DNA of 64,000 nt from Mauremys mutica (taxonomy: Eukaryota; Chordata; Testudines; Geoemydidae). Under the pieces are notes generated by a model. That model made no database searches. It was not told the DNA's origin and saw nothing but the letters and a program-made list of their open reading frames with translations. Below are positions 37,100 through 48,769 of this stretch, piece by piece (within the stretch, counting starts at the first letter, position 1; each line of letters opens with the position of its first letter). Where the stretch lies: positions 9,455,053 to 9,519,052 of the forward strand of contig NC_059079.1 in NCBI RefSeq assembly GCF_020497125.1. Direction: 5' to 3'. The position numbers and the translations under genes were made by a program.

Positions 37100-37480
37100 T
37101 TTTATATTTTATTCATTTGAGCCCTGGTTCAGCAAAGCATTAAGGGCCAGATTTTTAACGGCATTTAGGAACCTAAAGCTGCAGATAGGCACGTAGTGGG
37201 ATTGTCACATCTAGGCATCTAGCTAAGCAGATCACTGAGAATTAGGTATCTGAAAACCCCATTATGCACCTATTTGCATCTTTAGGTTCCTAAAAGCCTT
37301 TAAAAATTGACTCTTAAGGCTTTGAGCACCTTCAACTACAACTGGCTTTCACTTTAAACTGTGAGTAATCTCATCCCTGTTCAACAAAGCATTCAAGCCC
37401 CACTGAAGTAACTTCAGTGAAACTTAAGCATGTACTTAAGTGCTTTACTGAAATGTAGTACGTGCTCAAGTGCTTTGGAA
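37100..37480. repeat. Old interspersed repeat(s)
   Basis: AGGAACCTAAAG near 37169 is opposed by TTTAGGTTCCTAAAAG near 37280, an imperfect inverted pair. Then comes a block with AACTTAAGCATGTACTTAAG that recurs in altered form near 39930-40030. These are old, diverged reptile repeats of unknown class. Confidence 0.4.
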
Positions 37481-40400
37481 ACTGTCCTACATATGGGCTT
37501 GATCCATGTATTTAGGCTCAGTCTCTAGAGCTATGGAAGTTTACCAACAAATACCTCCTATTGAAATGTTTAACATAGACAAAATAGTGGAGAGGAGAGC
37601 CCAGCCTTCTGAATCAAGCATTTGTATGTTATAACATCCAGATTTGTATAACACCACTGTGGCATTTAAAAGGACAAACACTACTTTTTACTTTGTTTGA
37701 AATAATTCATTAATAGTTTGAACTTTAGTTCTGTTTGCTAACCCATTTTTTACTTCTTTCTTTGCACATGCACACTGGTTTGTTATTGAGGGTATGCTCA
37801 GGAGTACTGTATTATTAGCATTATGCTAAAACAGCAATGGCAAATGCATACAGGAAGCCTTATTTAGAAGCAAAAAGTGTTTTATCTATGACCGTATCAT
37901 GGCACTGTTTTTTAAGGAGTACTTTTAATAGAAATCAATGCTTAAAAAAAAAGTATCAGTGACATATTAGGGTCCCAAGTATGTCAGGTATTAGAAATTA
38001 CTATAATTAACACCTAGTGTATTTAATTTTCATTTCTGCCTTGAATGCAGTTTGGGTATAGTATGCTTCTCTTATCAATCCTGGTATACTAGAAGTTTTA
38101 AAATGCAATTAAAAACTACTGAAAATTTTGTTTTCAAAATATCAAAGAGTGGATTGGGAAAACAGATTTTCTTTTAAAGTAGTAAAATATTGTACCTACC
38201 AACTTTGATGTATCCGTTTAATTTTATAGCATTTATTCCAAAAAACGTTATTGCCACTGTTTTACTGTGCAATTGCAGATAATTAACTATTTTTACATTT
38301 TTAAAAAATGTGCTTATCACTTCTCTAAGCACATTCTCTAAGATTTAAAATCAATCTCATTCACCTTGATGAATGTAATGGAACTTAAAAAAATACGGAT
38401 GCATATTTTAAATTCCCAATGCTGGGATATATTTTCTTATGTTTTAGATACCACAGTGAGTTATCTGTGAATGGTGGAGAAGAAAAATAATATGTACAGA
38501 CACCAGACCATTAAAATTCATTTTAGATTCCTATTATCTACACTCCAATTATGCATTCCTGCACAGATGCTGCTTAAATTATTGAAAGGTTATCTTATAA
38601 AGCAAACCTGTTATGTAAAAAACAGTCAAAGTAGTACGTTTAAGTTTGTGATTACAGAAGTATACTAATTAAGTACCTTTGTTGCATTTTTAATGCTTTA
38701 ATATTCTACTGCTACAGTCCATTGCATTTAGGCACTGAAAGGGAAGTATATAGGGGACTTTATAATTCTCAGCCTAAGAGGTACAGTGCACCTGAGAGAA
38801 GCAATTTTATTTCTCTGTTCAGTATAAACCTGTATCTAATTAGATCCTCTCTCGTTTCAAATCCCACAACCCCTTTATTGCAAAAGCAAGAAAATGTAGG
38901 TGGAGAGAGAGATTTGTTTGTATCAGGCAAAAACGGATTTGAAATGCAGCGCTGGGTTAATGAACACTATCCTCCAGACTGTAACCAGATGGAAACCTAT
39001 TATTCACTTGAGTGTAATTAATGATACACATCCTAATCAAAACTCTTGGGTTTGCAAACTTCAGTTACCTTAATAACAACGATGAGCGATGTCCTTTTCT
39101 CAATTTCTTTATATGTGGGAAGTTAGTTAAAAGCAACATTGAGTACCTGCAGTAAGAAGCCTGTGCCACTTTTCACCCTTGATTTCCATGTGCTGTTTTT
39201 TAATTCACTGAGGGACAGCAGAGTTTGCAAATGTTTACACCATTACCCAATTAACTAACAATATGGCTCCTACATCTGTCAACAAACAAAGCTGTTGTTG
39301 CTTTGTTTTAGCTCCTTGGCATTTTCTGTTCATATGGGTCGCCATTGTACTTAATTATCACGCCATAACCCTTCTGCAGCTTCTACTTTGTTATTTGTGG
39401 TTTGTAAATATGTTGTTTACCAAAAAGAACAGAAGCTTTATTAGTGAACACACCTCTGACCAAAAGAAATGCTTCAACTGCTGAATAAATGATTAAATAC
39501 AGGACTAAGCTAAAGCACCTTGTAACTTAAAATATCTTTAGCATTAGAAACCAAGAGAGTTGTATACAACAAAGATTAAAGGCCCTGTAAGAAATGTCAC
39601 TAACACAGGTGTCTCTACCCCACTTTCTAGTGCGATTTATTCTGCTTAGCCAGATTTATATAGCTATTTCACAGTGTAATTCCAAAGACTGAAAAATTCT
39701 TTAGATTCAATTTATAATCTGTTACATTAATATGACATTAAAATAAAATCTGGCACTTCTAAAACTTTGCTCTGACGTAATGTCTTTCATTCATCATGCT
39801 TATGTGTGTGTGTATAATATATACATCTGAAGACTACTGTGTACTACATATGTTAAACTGAACAGAAAATGAGTTCAGAAATCCTGTTTATTATCTAAAG
39901 GTAACTTGCACATCACAGCCCCAATTTAGGGAAGAACTTAAGCATGTGCTTAACCCTAAGCACCCAAGTAGTCCCATCGCTCTCAATGAGACTCAGGCAC
40001 TTAAGGTTCAGCACACACGGAAGTGCCTAACTGTTTACAAAATTCCCCTCAAATGAGGCATTCAGTACATTTGTTTAAGACTTGCTTTTTTCTTTTTATT
40101 CTCAGATCCCGTGAAATCTAGTTCCACACCAGTCACTAGCTCACACTCAAATGATGCCCCACTTATTCCATGGTTACAAAGGCAGATTGGGGATAGAGTT
40201 GGCCCAATGTAGAAGTCAGGTAAATGTCTTTTTAAATAACTTAGTGGTTTTGCAAAGTTTTAATTATTCTATATTTCAAGGGATATAAAACAAGAGCAAC
40301 CTTTTATATATCATATAAAAGGCCCTGTCAGCTGACTTCATGCTCTATCAGGGTTCCATGTCTGACACGATGCCAATGGCTTAATGTTCATTGGGATGCC

Positions 40401-42078
40401 AAATAAAATGAGAGAAGGTGATGGGAGCAGCACTGGATGTTCAGGAGCTCGAAGTACATCTTAAAGTACAATAACGTGCGCTCAGTAAAGTGCTCAAGCT
40501 TATGATATTCTATGGAAATAACTTTCCTTGGTGTGTTTTATATTCTATACATTTTAATATCTTTTTATAGCAAAAAAAAGTTTTTCCTTCCAAACTCATT
40601 TTCTGCAGCATTGGCATGCTCACCTGAACTGACCTACGTGTACTGCTCCTACACATTCACATCCTGTACAGCTGCAATTTTACTGTTTACAAGGTATGGT
40701 TTCTTACCCACCCTAACCCTGCAGGGAAGAGATAAGAAAAAAAAATGGCTTAATGCCCAGGAAGGTCATTTAAAAATAATGAACTGAATATACAATTATT
40801 ATAACACGTACTTGAGCAGCAAATATCACACCCTTCACCTCCCTCTACACCCTAGGACAAGGATCCGATTCTTGAGTAGCACAAATCTCTCTTCTACTTA
40901 CACACGCATGAATACATTTCATGAATTAAATGCACAAAGAGTTCTTTTACTCTCTTTCCTAATCCCCCTAAGTATAAATGCAGTGAAAATTACTTAAATG
41001 CACACCTGGTAAAGGACTAAATCTGTTTACAAAACTATATTTTCACTCTGACACACAAACAAATACAGTGACTCCTTTCTACCTGTTAAAATAATAATCT
41101 CTGTGTGTAAAAGGGTTATCTGGATAATAGGTTCAACTGTGGGCACAAATAAAGTGTGTGTACTTTTATAGAAATAAATGCAATTAGATCTGGTTTAGCT
41201 GAATTCGCCTGAAAATACTTTTAATTTGAATGAAAGACACCTGTCATGTTAACAAATAAGGAACAATATTATATCATAGTTAGCAAAACGTGGCAAATAA
41301 AACATTACACATCTTGTTCACAATAAAAAGCTTTAATCCAGAAACAGTGAGTCACTGAGCTACTATACCTATATGTACCCAACTTCTGGATACTTCTAAA
41401 AACAAAATTTTAGATCCAACACACTTCTTCAAAGATGTATATTTAATCCAATAACCAATATTAACATATCCAAGAAAGATATGCTATAACCCGACCCCCA
41501 CACTCCTAATCCCCTCCCCCCCCCAAAAATCCATATAGCTTTCTGGTAAAAACTGACTTCAGTGGAGCTATGACAATTTACACCAGCTGAGAATCTAACC
41601 ATAGATCCTGTTTCTCCAGGCCATATGTGCCTGACATATTACTACCTGTCTGTCTAGATTGTAAGATAAGTGAGGCAGAGACCACATCCTCCTCTGTCTT
41701 TTATACAAAGCTGAGCACACCAACAGAGCACAAGAGCACAACACAAAAACAACAATAAACCAAAACCCAGTGTTGTTCGGTTTTTCAATTTTATAGCGAG
41801 TCTTGTGATATTTGGGACTTTTCTTTCAGCCTCAGCTGCTGGTGCCATATGATTACTTGAAAATCTCACTTTCAATTTTATTTAAAAAAAAAGGAAGTTT
41901 CTAGCCCTTGTAGTTGCAGAGAAAATGTTGAACATGTAAACCCTAACCGCTGCAACACCAGAATCCAAATAAAAGGAACCACATATTTATTATTTTTAAA
42001 CGGGTCTTGATTTTTGAACAAATCTCATGAGTTTTTGGGACCTGGCTCATGACTTTTTAACAGCTGGAGTTAGCAATA

Positions 42079-42385
42079 CAGTATAACCTCAGGGTTACGC
42101 ACACCAGAGTTACAAACTGACCAGTCAACCACAAACCTTTATGCAATCAGGCAGCAACAGACCAAAAAAAGGCAAATACCATACAGTACTGTGTTAAACT
42201 ACTACAAAAATAAAGGGAAAACAGCATTTTTCTTCTTCAGAGTAAAGTTTCAAAACTGTATTAAGTCAATGTTCAGTTGTAAACTTTTGAAAGAACCACC
42301 ATAACATTTTGTTCAGAGTTATGAACATTTCAGAGTTACGAAGAACCTCCATTCCCAAGGTGTTCATAAGTCTGAGGTTCTACTG
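42079..42385. mobile_element. Tigger/pogo-like MITE
   Basis: The ends are CAGTATAACCTCAGGGTTACG and GAGGTTCTACTG, imperfect inverted repeats of the pogo/Tigger type (CAGTNNAACCTC). The left flank is TA as expected of the mariner superfamily target; the right flank is CA. A second internal inverted pair, CAGAGTTAC, appears near both ends. It has no coding capacity. Confidence 0.8.
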
Positions 42386-42609
42386 CACTGCAAAACAGTG
42401 TTAGACCTGCTCAGAGTGTTTGATGTCCTTAGATCTTTTAGTATTTAAAAAAAAATAAAACCAAACATATCCAAATGGCATCAGCAAGTTTTATCTTTTT
42501 ATGCAATCGTGTATTGCTATATCTCATTTTTACAGCATAGTTCCACTGCAACATATGTGGCTTTCAACAACTTTGGACAGAGCAAATTAAACATGTTAAT
42601 AATAAGAGT

Positions 42610-42795
42610 TTGCATTTACATCGTAACTTTTACCCAAGGATCTAAAGGCACTTTACAAACATTAAAACGGCTGTTGTGAATTAGGTATTATCCTTACTTG
42701 ACAGATGGGTAAACTGTAGCAGAGAGAGATTATGTCACTTGGCAAAGGATACACAGTGAGTCAGCAGCAGAGTTGGGAACAGAACCCAGGAGTAG
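42610..42795 (+). repeat. MIR SINE
   Basis: It carries the conserved MIR order: GGCACTTTACAAAC, then GACAGATGGGTAAACTG, then GAGATTATGTCACTTGG, then ACACAGTGAGTCAGCAGCAG. This matches the CORE/3' part of the ancient tRNA-derived MIR family. Confidence 0.85.
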
Positions 42796-42798
42796 TGC

Positions 42799-43158
42799 TG
42801 GGTGAATAACTGAGTTTTCAGTTCTGTGGCAGTTCTGGGGGGAAAATATAATTGGTCTGAGTTGAAATGAATCTGAATTTTTTCAGAAGTTTTGGCAAAT
42901 AGAAAAGGCCTGTTTCAGGTCAGTTCCAGAGCAAGGATTTGAACCTGGGTCATCCCAGGTGAGTGCCTTAATCACTGGTCTAAAGCTGATTGGGGAAGTG
43001 CCAGGGGGCAGCAGCAGCACCTCCTCTTCTGACACTACCTCTTCTGGCTGTTTTGTGAATAGTTGAAACTATTCACGTCAAATTCACAAATAGTTTTGGG
43101 TCGACTGAAACGGCATTTTTTGTTGAATAAAATATTCACCTGAAATATTTCACCCAGG
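42799..43158. mobile_element. Nonautonomous element with a tRNA-like core
   Basis: The ends CTGGGTGAATA and TATTTCACCCAG form approximate inverted repeats. On the minus strand the centre (about 42935-43000) contains a tRNA-like B box, GGTTCAAATCC, preceded by a degenerate A-box region (TGATTAAGGCACTCACC). It may be a tRNA-derived SINE inserted into a MITE. No target duplication was found. Confidence 0.5.
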
Positions 43159-43859
43159 TCTGCTCAGGAGTACTGGCTCCCTTGCCCTTGCTCTAACTTC
43201 TAGATCATACCCTCCTGCCCTTTATTACATCATTACATTGTGTAGATTGTTGCAGAATAGTTAGAACGAACTATTAGCCTGTGTGTGTTACAGACGGCAC
43301 AAAGTTCTGGGAGAAGTTTAGGAAGCAGATTCACAGAGTATGACTCTTTCTTTTATGATGACCTATTACACTGAACTGAATGGAATTCTTGTACTGCACT
43401 GAATGGAATTCTTGCACCAATGATTTCAGTTGGACTACACGTAGTGAGAATTATAGTATGTAGTGTTTAATCTTGTATAGTGTTTAATCTTGCATAAAAG
43501 TATAATGTACAGTAAGAATGATCCAAGTGATACTGTACATGGTGAGATATGGGTAGTGTTTTGTCCATGGTTGTGACTAACAACAACATATATTACAATT
43601 ATAAATGACAGAAACCAGCCTATTGATCTGATGGCATTTAATGAGCCAGATTTTGAATCCTTATCACTAGAGGTCAGAGAGCGAATATCTTCACCTTGAA
43701 TGTTTGGAGGGGGCTGGAGGTGCGGAGAGATGAGTGTGCATTATGCCACTGCCATGGCACTCAGTCTACAGATGGATTTGGATAAGAAGCAAGGTTGGAT
43801 ACAGGGAAGGAAGGAGCATGCTCTAGTGGGCAGACTCTTCTGCCCATTCTCCCCAAGTA

Positions 43860-44475
43860 TGACTCTTTCTGCCTCATCTCCTCAATGTCCCAGTCCCAAT
43901 CAAGTCTCTCTTCCACAGCTGGCTCTTGTCCCAGTCATTCTCAGTCTCCTTGTTCAGCAAGTCCTAATCTCATATCTTGGGATTCTCCATCCCACTCCCA
44001 GTCCCCACCAGCTCCTTGTCACCAGTGCCCTTGCCCAGCCAGTCCCAGTTCTACCCAGATCCTCATCTATTTTGTGTCTCCATTCTCATGGAGTCTGGTC
44101 TCCAGTCACCCCAGAACCCTGATTTTCCATCCCCACTGGCTTCAAGTCCCAATTCCTCTCCCTGGGCACCTCACTCAGTATATTTCCCCCCACCCCCTTC
44201 CCCGCAGCTTCTTGTCCCAGTCTCTTCATCCAGCCAGTCCCAGTTTCTCCTCATCTGATCTCCACCTTTCCCTCAACTACTGGCTTCTGCTTCCCCCATT
44301 TCCATCCCTAGCCTCCAGTCTCCTGGCCCAGCCAATTGCCCTCCACCCCCCAGTCTCTGTCTTACCCAGCCTCCCAACCGAACTGCCAGTCCTAGCTTCC
44401 CTCTCCCCAACCTGGCAACCTCCAGCCCCGTTCTTCCTTCCTCTCCCCATACTCCTTTCCCCAATCTAATCCCCC
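43860..44475. repeat. Pyrimidine-rich degenerate tandem repeat
   Basis: About 600 bp of strongly C/T-biased sequence on the plus strand with recurring CAGTCCCAGT, CTTGTCCCAG and CCAGCCAGTCC phrases at irregular spacing of roughly 40-60 bp. The resulting open frames (Ser/Pro/Leu-rich) are a consequence of composition. Confidence 0.7.
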
Positions 44476-44575
44476 AAGCAGGTACCGCCTTTGTCCCCTC
44501 TGCATTAGAATTGGGCAGCTCCCTCCTCTATACTGCCAGGGGTGTCACTGAGAAGAGAGGAAAGACTGCTCTCAG

Positions 44576-44870
44576 GGCTGGTGTACACTAATGCTGTAAA
44601 TCAACCTAAATTATGCTAGTTCAGTTATGTAAATTACGTAACTGAAGTCGATGTAATTTAGGTCGATTTACACGGGTGTCTGCACCAAGCTATGTTGATG
44701 GGAGACGCTCTCCCGTCAACATAGCTTCTGTCTCTCGAGGAGGTGGAGTACAGACGTCAACAGGAGAGCACTCTCCCGTCGACTTAACGTGTCTTCAACA
44801 GACCCACTAAATCGACACTGCTGCATCAATTGCAGCAGTGCTGATTTAGCTGGTAGTGTAGATGTGGGTT
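44576..44870. mobile_element. MITE with GTGTACACTA/TAGTGTAGA ends
   Basis: The approximate inverted ends are GGTGTACACTAA and GGTAGTGTAGATG. Internal inverted repeats include CTCTCCCGTCAACATAG. It is CpG-rich compared with its surroundings, suggesting a fairly young copy. Similar fragments lie near 3795, 26950 and 47140. Confidence 0.6.
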
Positions 44871-46014
44871 AGGTGCTTAGACCTGGGCTGGCCCACAGCA
44901 GCAACTGCAGGGGAAGTCCTGCTCTTCCCAGGCTGGAGCATACACAGTGCAGATGGAACCTTCAGGGGGTTTAATAATAAAACAGCTGGGCCAAGTAATC
45001 CACCATCTGTACAGTCTCCCTCACAACTAATGAAATTGATGCATGTAAATTAGCTGTAGAGTAAGGGTGGTGATTTGTTGAGTTACTTCTGATATCACAA
45101 TGGTCTAGGACTCTTTGCATGGCATAGATATATGCCTAACTATATCTGTACAGCTCATGGGTGTAAAGTCAAAAGGCTAAGGTTAAAAATTTGACAGTGA
45201 CAGATCCTAGTGCTGATTGAACCTGGTGATATTCTGAAGAAAAAGCAGTCTCAGCCATGCTTGTAGCTGTTTCTGTTGCTTCACACTGACTCAACAGACA
45301 TTCTAGGCTTCAGAGTGACACACGGACAGAGTGACAATCTTGGAATCGTACTACAGTTCAAACAAATCTCTATTGAGCACATGTAAACTGCAATTGTTCA
45401 AAGACTTATAACTTGGTCAAATTTGGGCAGATTTTTGCAGGGACAGCAAAAGAAATGTACATCTCTGACACAAAGGCTACCGCCCTGCCAAATTTCAAGT
45501 CCACAGCATGTAGGTACTAGAGCTTTTCAAAGAAAAGGTCACCAGAAATTTTTAACGTGCAAAACTATGTATTTTCCTTAGCCTTGCTCTTGTAAAGAGT
45601 TGAACCGTTTGGCTGAAAATTTCTGCCTGAGACAGACGCCCGGCACGGAAAATTTCAGTGTGAGCAGTCAAAAGATTAGTAAAGTTATAAGCATCTGAAA
45701 ACTGGTTGGACAACCTTAGCATTAGGTGGTGCTACCAGCCCCACCTATAATAAACCAAACAAACATTCAAAGGAGCTTTCGAGATGTGGCCAATCACCAT
45801 CTTGACTAATTTGCTTGCATGTTGTATCTGTTGGTTCTCTTAGATTGTAAGATCTTTAGGGGAAGGGTAATTTTGGGTAATAATGTAATAAATAATAATA
45901 TTTCCTTGCTTTTACAGGTTAAGTTAGACCCCCCAGTGAATTTTAATTACTGCCCTTTTTGTGTGGGAAGGACAGGAGGTCATAAAACTTCCCATATCTT
46001 GTTGGACCTCCCTA

Positions 46015-46240
46015 AGACAATGACTTACGCCGGGGTTACGTTCCGCTGTCGGCGCGTAAAGCGAAAATTGCGTATAGTCAAAATTACATTGAGTGTAATG
46101 GCGGGCGGAATTGCCCGCACTATAGGTACAGCATTTAAATTTTTATTTTTCTCTTTTTTTGTTTTTTGTTTTTGCTGCACAAAGCTGAATTCGCGCATGC
46201 TAAATGCGAGTAAGATGAGACTCGCCTGTACAGGGTTTTA
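46015..46240. repeat. CpG-rich interspersed repeat
   Basis: It starts TTACGCCGGGGTTACGTTCC and continues through GCGTAAAGCGAAAATTGCG to about AGACTCGCCTGTACAGGG. It stands out by its many CpGs in AT-rich DNA. It is probably a nonautonomous DNA transposon, but the ends are not clear. Confidence 0.45.
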
Positions 46241-47134
46241 AGGATTTCACCCATCCTTCTGAAGGAGGGGCCAAGGGAATAAAAAACAGGTTGTTCCCTA
46301 ATGCTTCAATATATGCCAACCTTTTCTTCACATAAGCTCATTACCTCTCCTCCCCATTGGCAGCAGCCAGCATCCCCCACTACCCCATTGCAACTAGAAA
46401 GGCAGGTAGTCATTAGAAAGACAGGAATGTTGCTCTGCACCAGTCACCAGGGGATGCTGAAGCTCAATGTGTGCTATACCATCCCTCTCTGGATGCTGAA
46501 TACCATCTCTGCACTGCTCCAATACTTTTATTTTGACCAAATTCGAATTCTCAGCAATAACATTTCCTTTCAGGAGCGGGGAGGGGAAAGAAAGAGCGAG
46601 AACTCCCCTGTGTCACAGAAGTTTCCACCAGGAGCTAAACAAACCTGATGACCATCCAATCAAGACTCGCAAGCACTATGAGAGCTCCACCAGATGACAC
46701 TCTTAGCAAAATACAGTGCTTCTGCATAGACTACTAGATGTAGATTGGTGAGAAAGTACTAGTCTGTAATGGGATATATATGCATTTAATTATGATTGTA
46801 TAGAACAAAAATCCAAAAGGGTTTTTAATACAAGTTCAAAGGATGGTCTCAGACAGGAGAGTGATGAGCACTGTATAAAAACATGACCAATAGATAGAAT
46901 CAATAACGTACATAGGACTGCTTTTGCAATTTAGTTTGATGTATTTGCTTATCCAGTTATCAAAACAGCAGGAGATCATTTCATGATCTAGTAACCAGAT
47001 AATGCATTTTTAATGTCTTAATGTTACCAAGGCTCTTTATGGGTGTTTTGATACAACATTTTTTTCCTGTGTGCAAAAATGTATAGAATGAATGTTAAGT
47101 GTGAACCACAGGTTGAAAAATAAAAAGTGTCTTA

Positions 47135-47320
47135 AGGTACGTCTACATTCAAGCTAGAGGTGTAATTTCCAGCTTGGGTGGATGTATGCATACAGCTCTG
47201 ATCAAGCCAGCTTGCTAAAAATAGCAGCACATCCACCGTGGCACTGGTGGTGGGACTGGCTAGCTGCCCTGAGCACAGTCCCGCCCAGGACCTGAGGTAT
47301 GCACTCGAGTGGCTAGCCCA
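47135..47320. repeat. Diverged GTCTACA-type MITE
   Basis: It starts GGTACGTCTACATTCAAGC. The downstream half is degraded. It is related in style to the other GTCTACAC repeats of the window. Confidence 0.4.
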
Positions 47321-47776
47321 TTTTACATAAGAAATATGAATGATGAAAACCTACTGAAGAGATTACATGGATCAAATTACATTTTTTCTCCACTTGCAGA
47401 AATCATGACAAAGAGGAAATGCATCATTAACCATGCAATAAAATGAAAGAGTTGTAGGAGCCTCTTAAAACTCGAGAAAAACATTTATTTCACTAGCTGA
47501 TTTTGTCCTTTTGTACTGCGAAAACACTGATTTATGTCCTAGAGCTTAAAATAAAGACAACTTTTGAGGTTTATTTTAACGACTTGTTCGTGCTCCAGGA
47601 CTATGACTTATAGTAGCACAGTTCTGCAAACACTTGGTTAGTTAACTAGGACTACAGATTTAGTGCAAGGTTTATTTACATACCTAGCTTCTAAAATTCT
47701 GCAATGGAGTAATGTGAACTTAAAAATATATTTGAAATCCAGAAGATGTGGCTCATCAGATAACTTCAAGATAGAT

Positions 47777-48087
47777 CAGGGGTCGGCAACCTTTCAGCAG
47801 TGCTGTGCCGAATCTTCATTTATTCACTCAAATTTAAGGTTTTGTGTGCCAGTAATGCATTTTAACATTTTTAGAAGGTCTCTTTCTATAAGTCTATAAT
47901 ATATAACTAAACTATTGTTGTATGAAAAGAAAATAAGGTTTTAAAAATGTTTAAGAAGCTTCATTTAAAATTAAATTAAAATGCAGAGCTCCCCGGACCG
48001 GTGGCCAGGACCCGGGCAGTGTGAGTGCCAGTGAAAATCAGCTCGCGTGCCACCTTCGGCACACGTGCCATAGGTTGCCTACACCTG
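47777..48087. mobile_element. hAT MITE, 311-bp family copy A
   Basis: The ends are CAGGGGTCGGCAACC and GGTTGCCTACACCTG. The target duplication is AGATAGAT (47769-47776) / AGAGAGAT (48088-48095), 7 of 8. The whole element aligns with copy B at 54743-55053, including the internal TATAATATATAACTAAAC block. Confidence 0.9.
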
Positions 48088-48646
48088 AGAGAGATCAAAT
48101 ACTGGGCTCAAACCTATTTGTTAGGTTTCTTTATGTCTCAATTGTTTCATTTTAATGGCTTAACCCCTCGATACTAGAGCATGATCTCCAGTGACAGTAG
48201 CAGGCACACTGTAATTTCGTAGTGCAGTGAAGAATCCCAATCCTAGCTATTATCCAGTGAAATGAGCATCATCTCAGTGAAGTAACATTTGATTTGAGCT
48301 GACACTTCAACTTTTTACACTCGGAATCCCATCTCCATTAAAACAGCCAAAGGTGCTGCAGTAGCTCTGTAACCAGTTGAGCTGGCAGGCAGGCCTCACT
48401 GAAGCTTCTACAGAGCTGGTCAGTACCAGAGTGCTACTGGATATGAGCACAGTATAGTACGAGTCCTTCCACGTATGGCTGAGAGCATTTCTTTTCTGCA
48501 CCCTGCTCATCTTTTCCTAGCCTTCCAGCAAGGTGAGGGGAGGAGAAAGGAAGCTAAATCCTAAAGCTGTTCCTGGACCTAGGTCTTTTTGAGGATTGCA
48601 CACTATCTAAAGAGCTAATGGCTAAGCTATTCCTTGAAGGCAGGAG

Positions 48647-48769
48647 TAGGGTGACCAGACAGCAAATGCCAAAAATTGGGACGGGGGTGGTGGGGAATAG
48701 GAGTCTATATAAGACAAAGCCTCAAATATCAGGACTGCCCCTATAAAATCGGGACATCTGGTCACCCTA
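48647..48769. mobile_element. hAT-like MITE, copy 2 of the 123-bp family
   Basis: The same termini and length as the element at 1107-1229. The target duplication GGCAGGAG (48639-48646) / GGCTGGAG (48770-48777) matches at 7 of 8, supporting an 8-bp hAT-type duplication and the stated boundaries. Confidence 0.9.

Noticed and set aside
43700..44469. Ser/Pro/Leu-rich frames of 140 and 224 codons
   Set aside because: Generated by a pyrimidine-rich repeat; all three plus-strand frames look alike.
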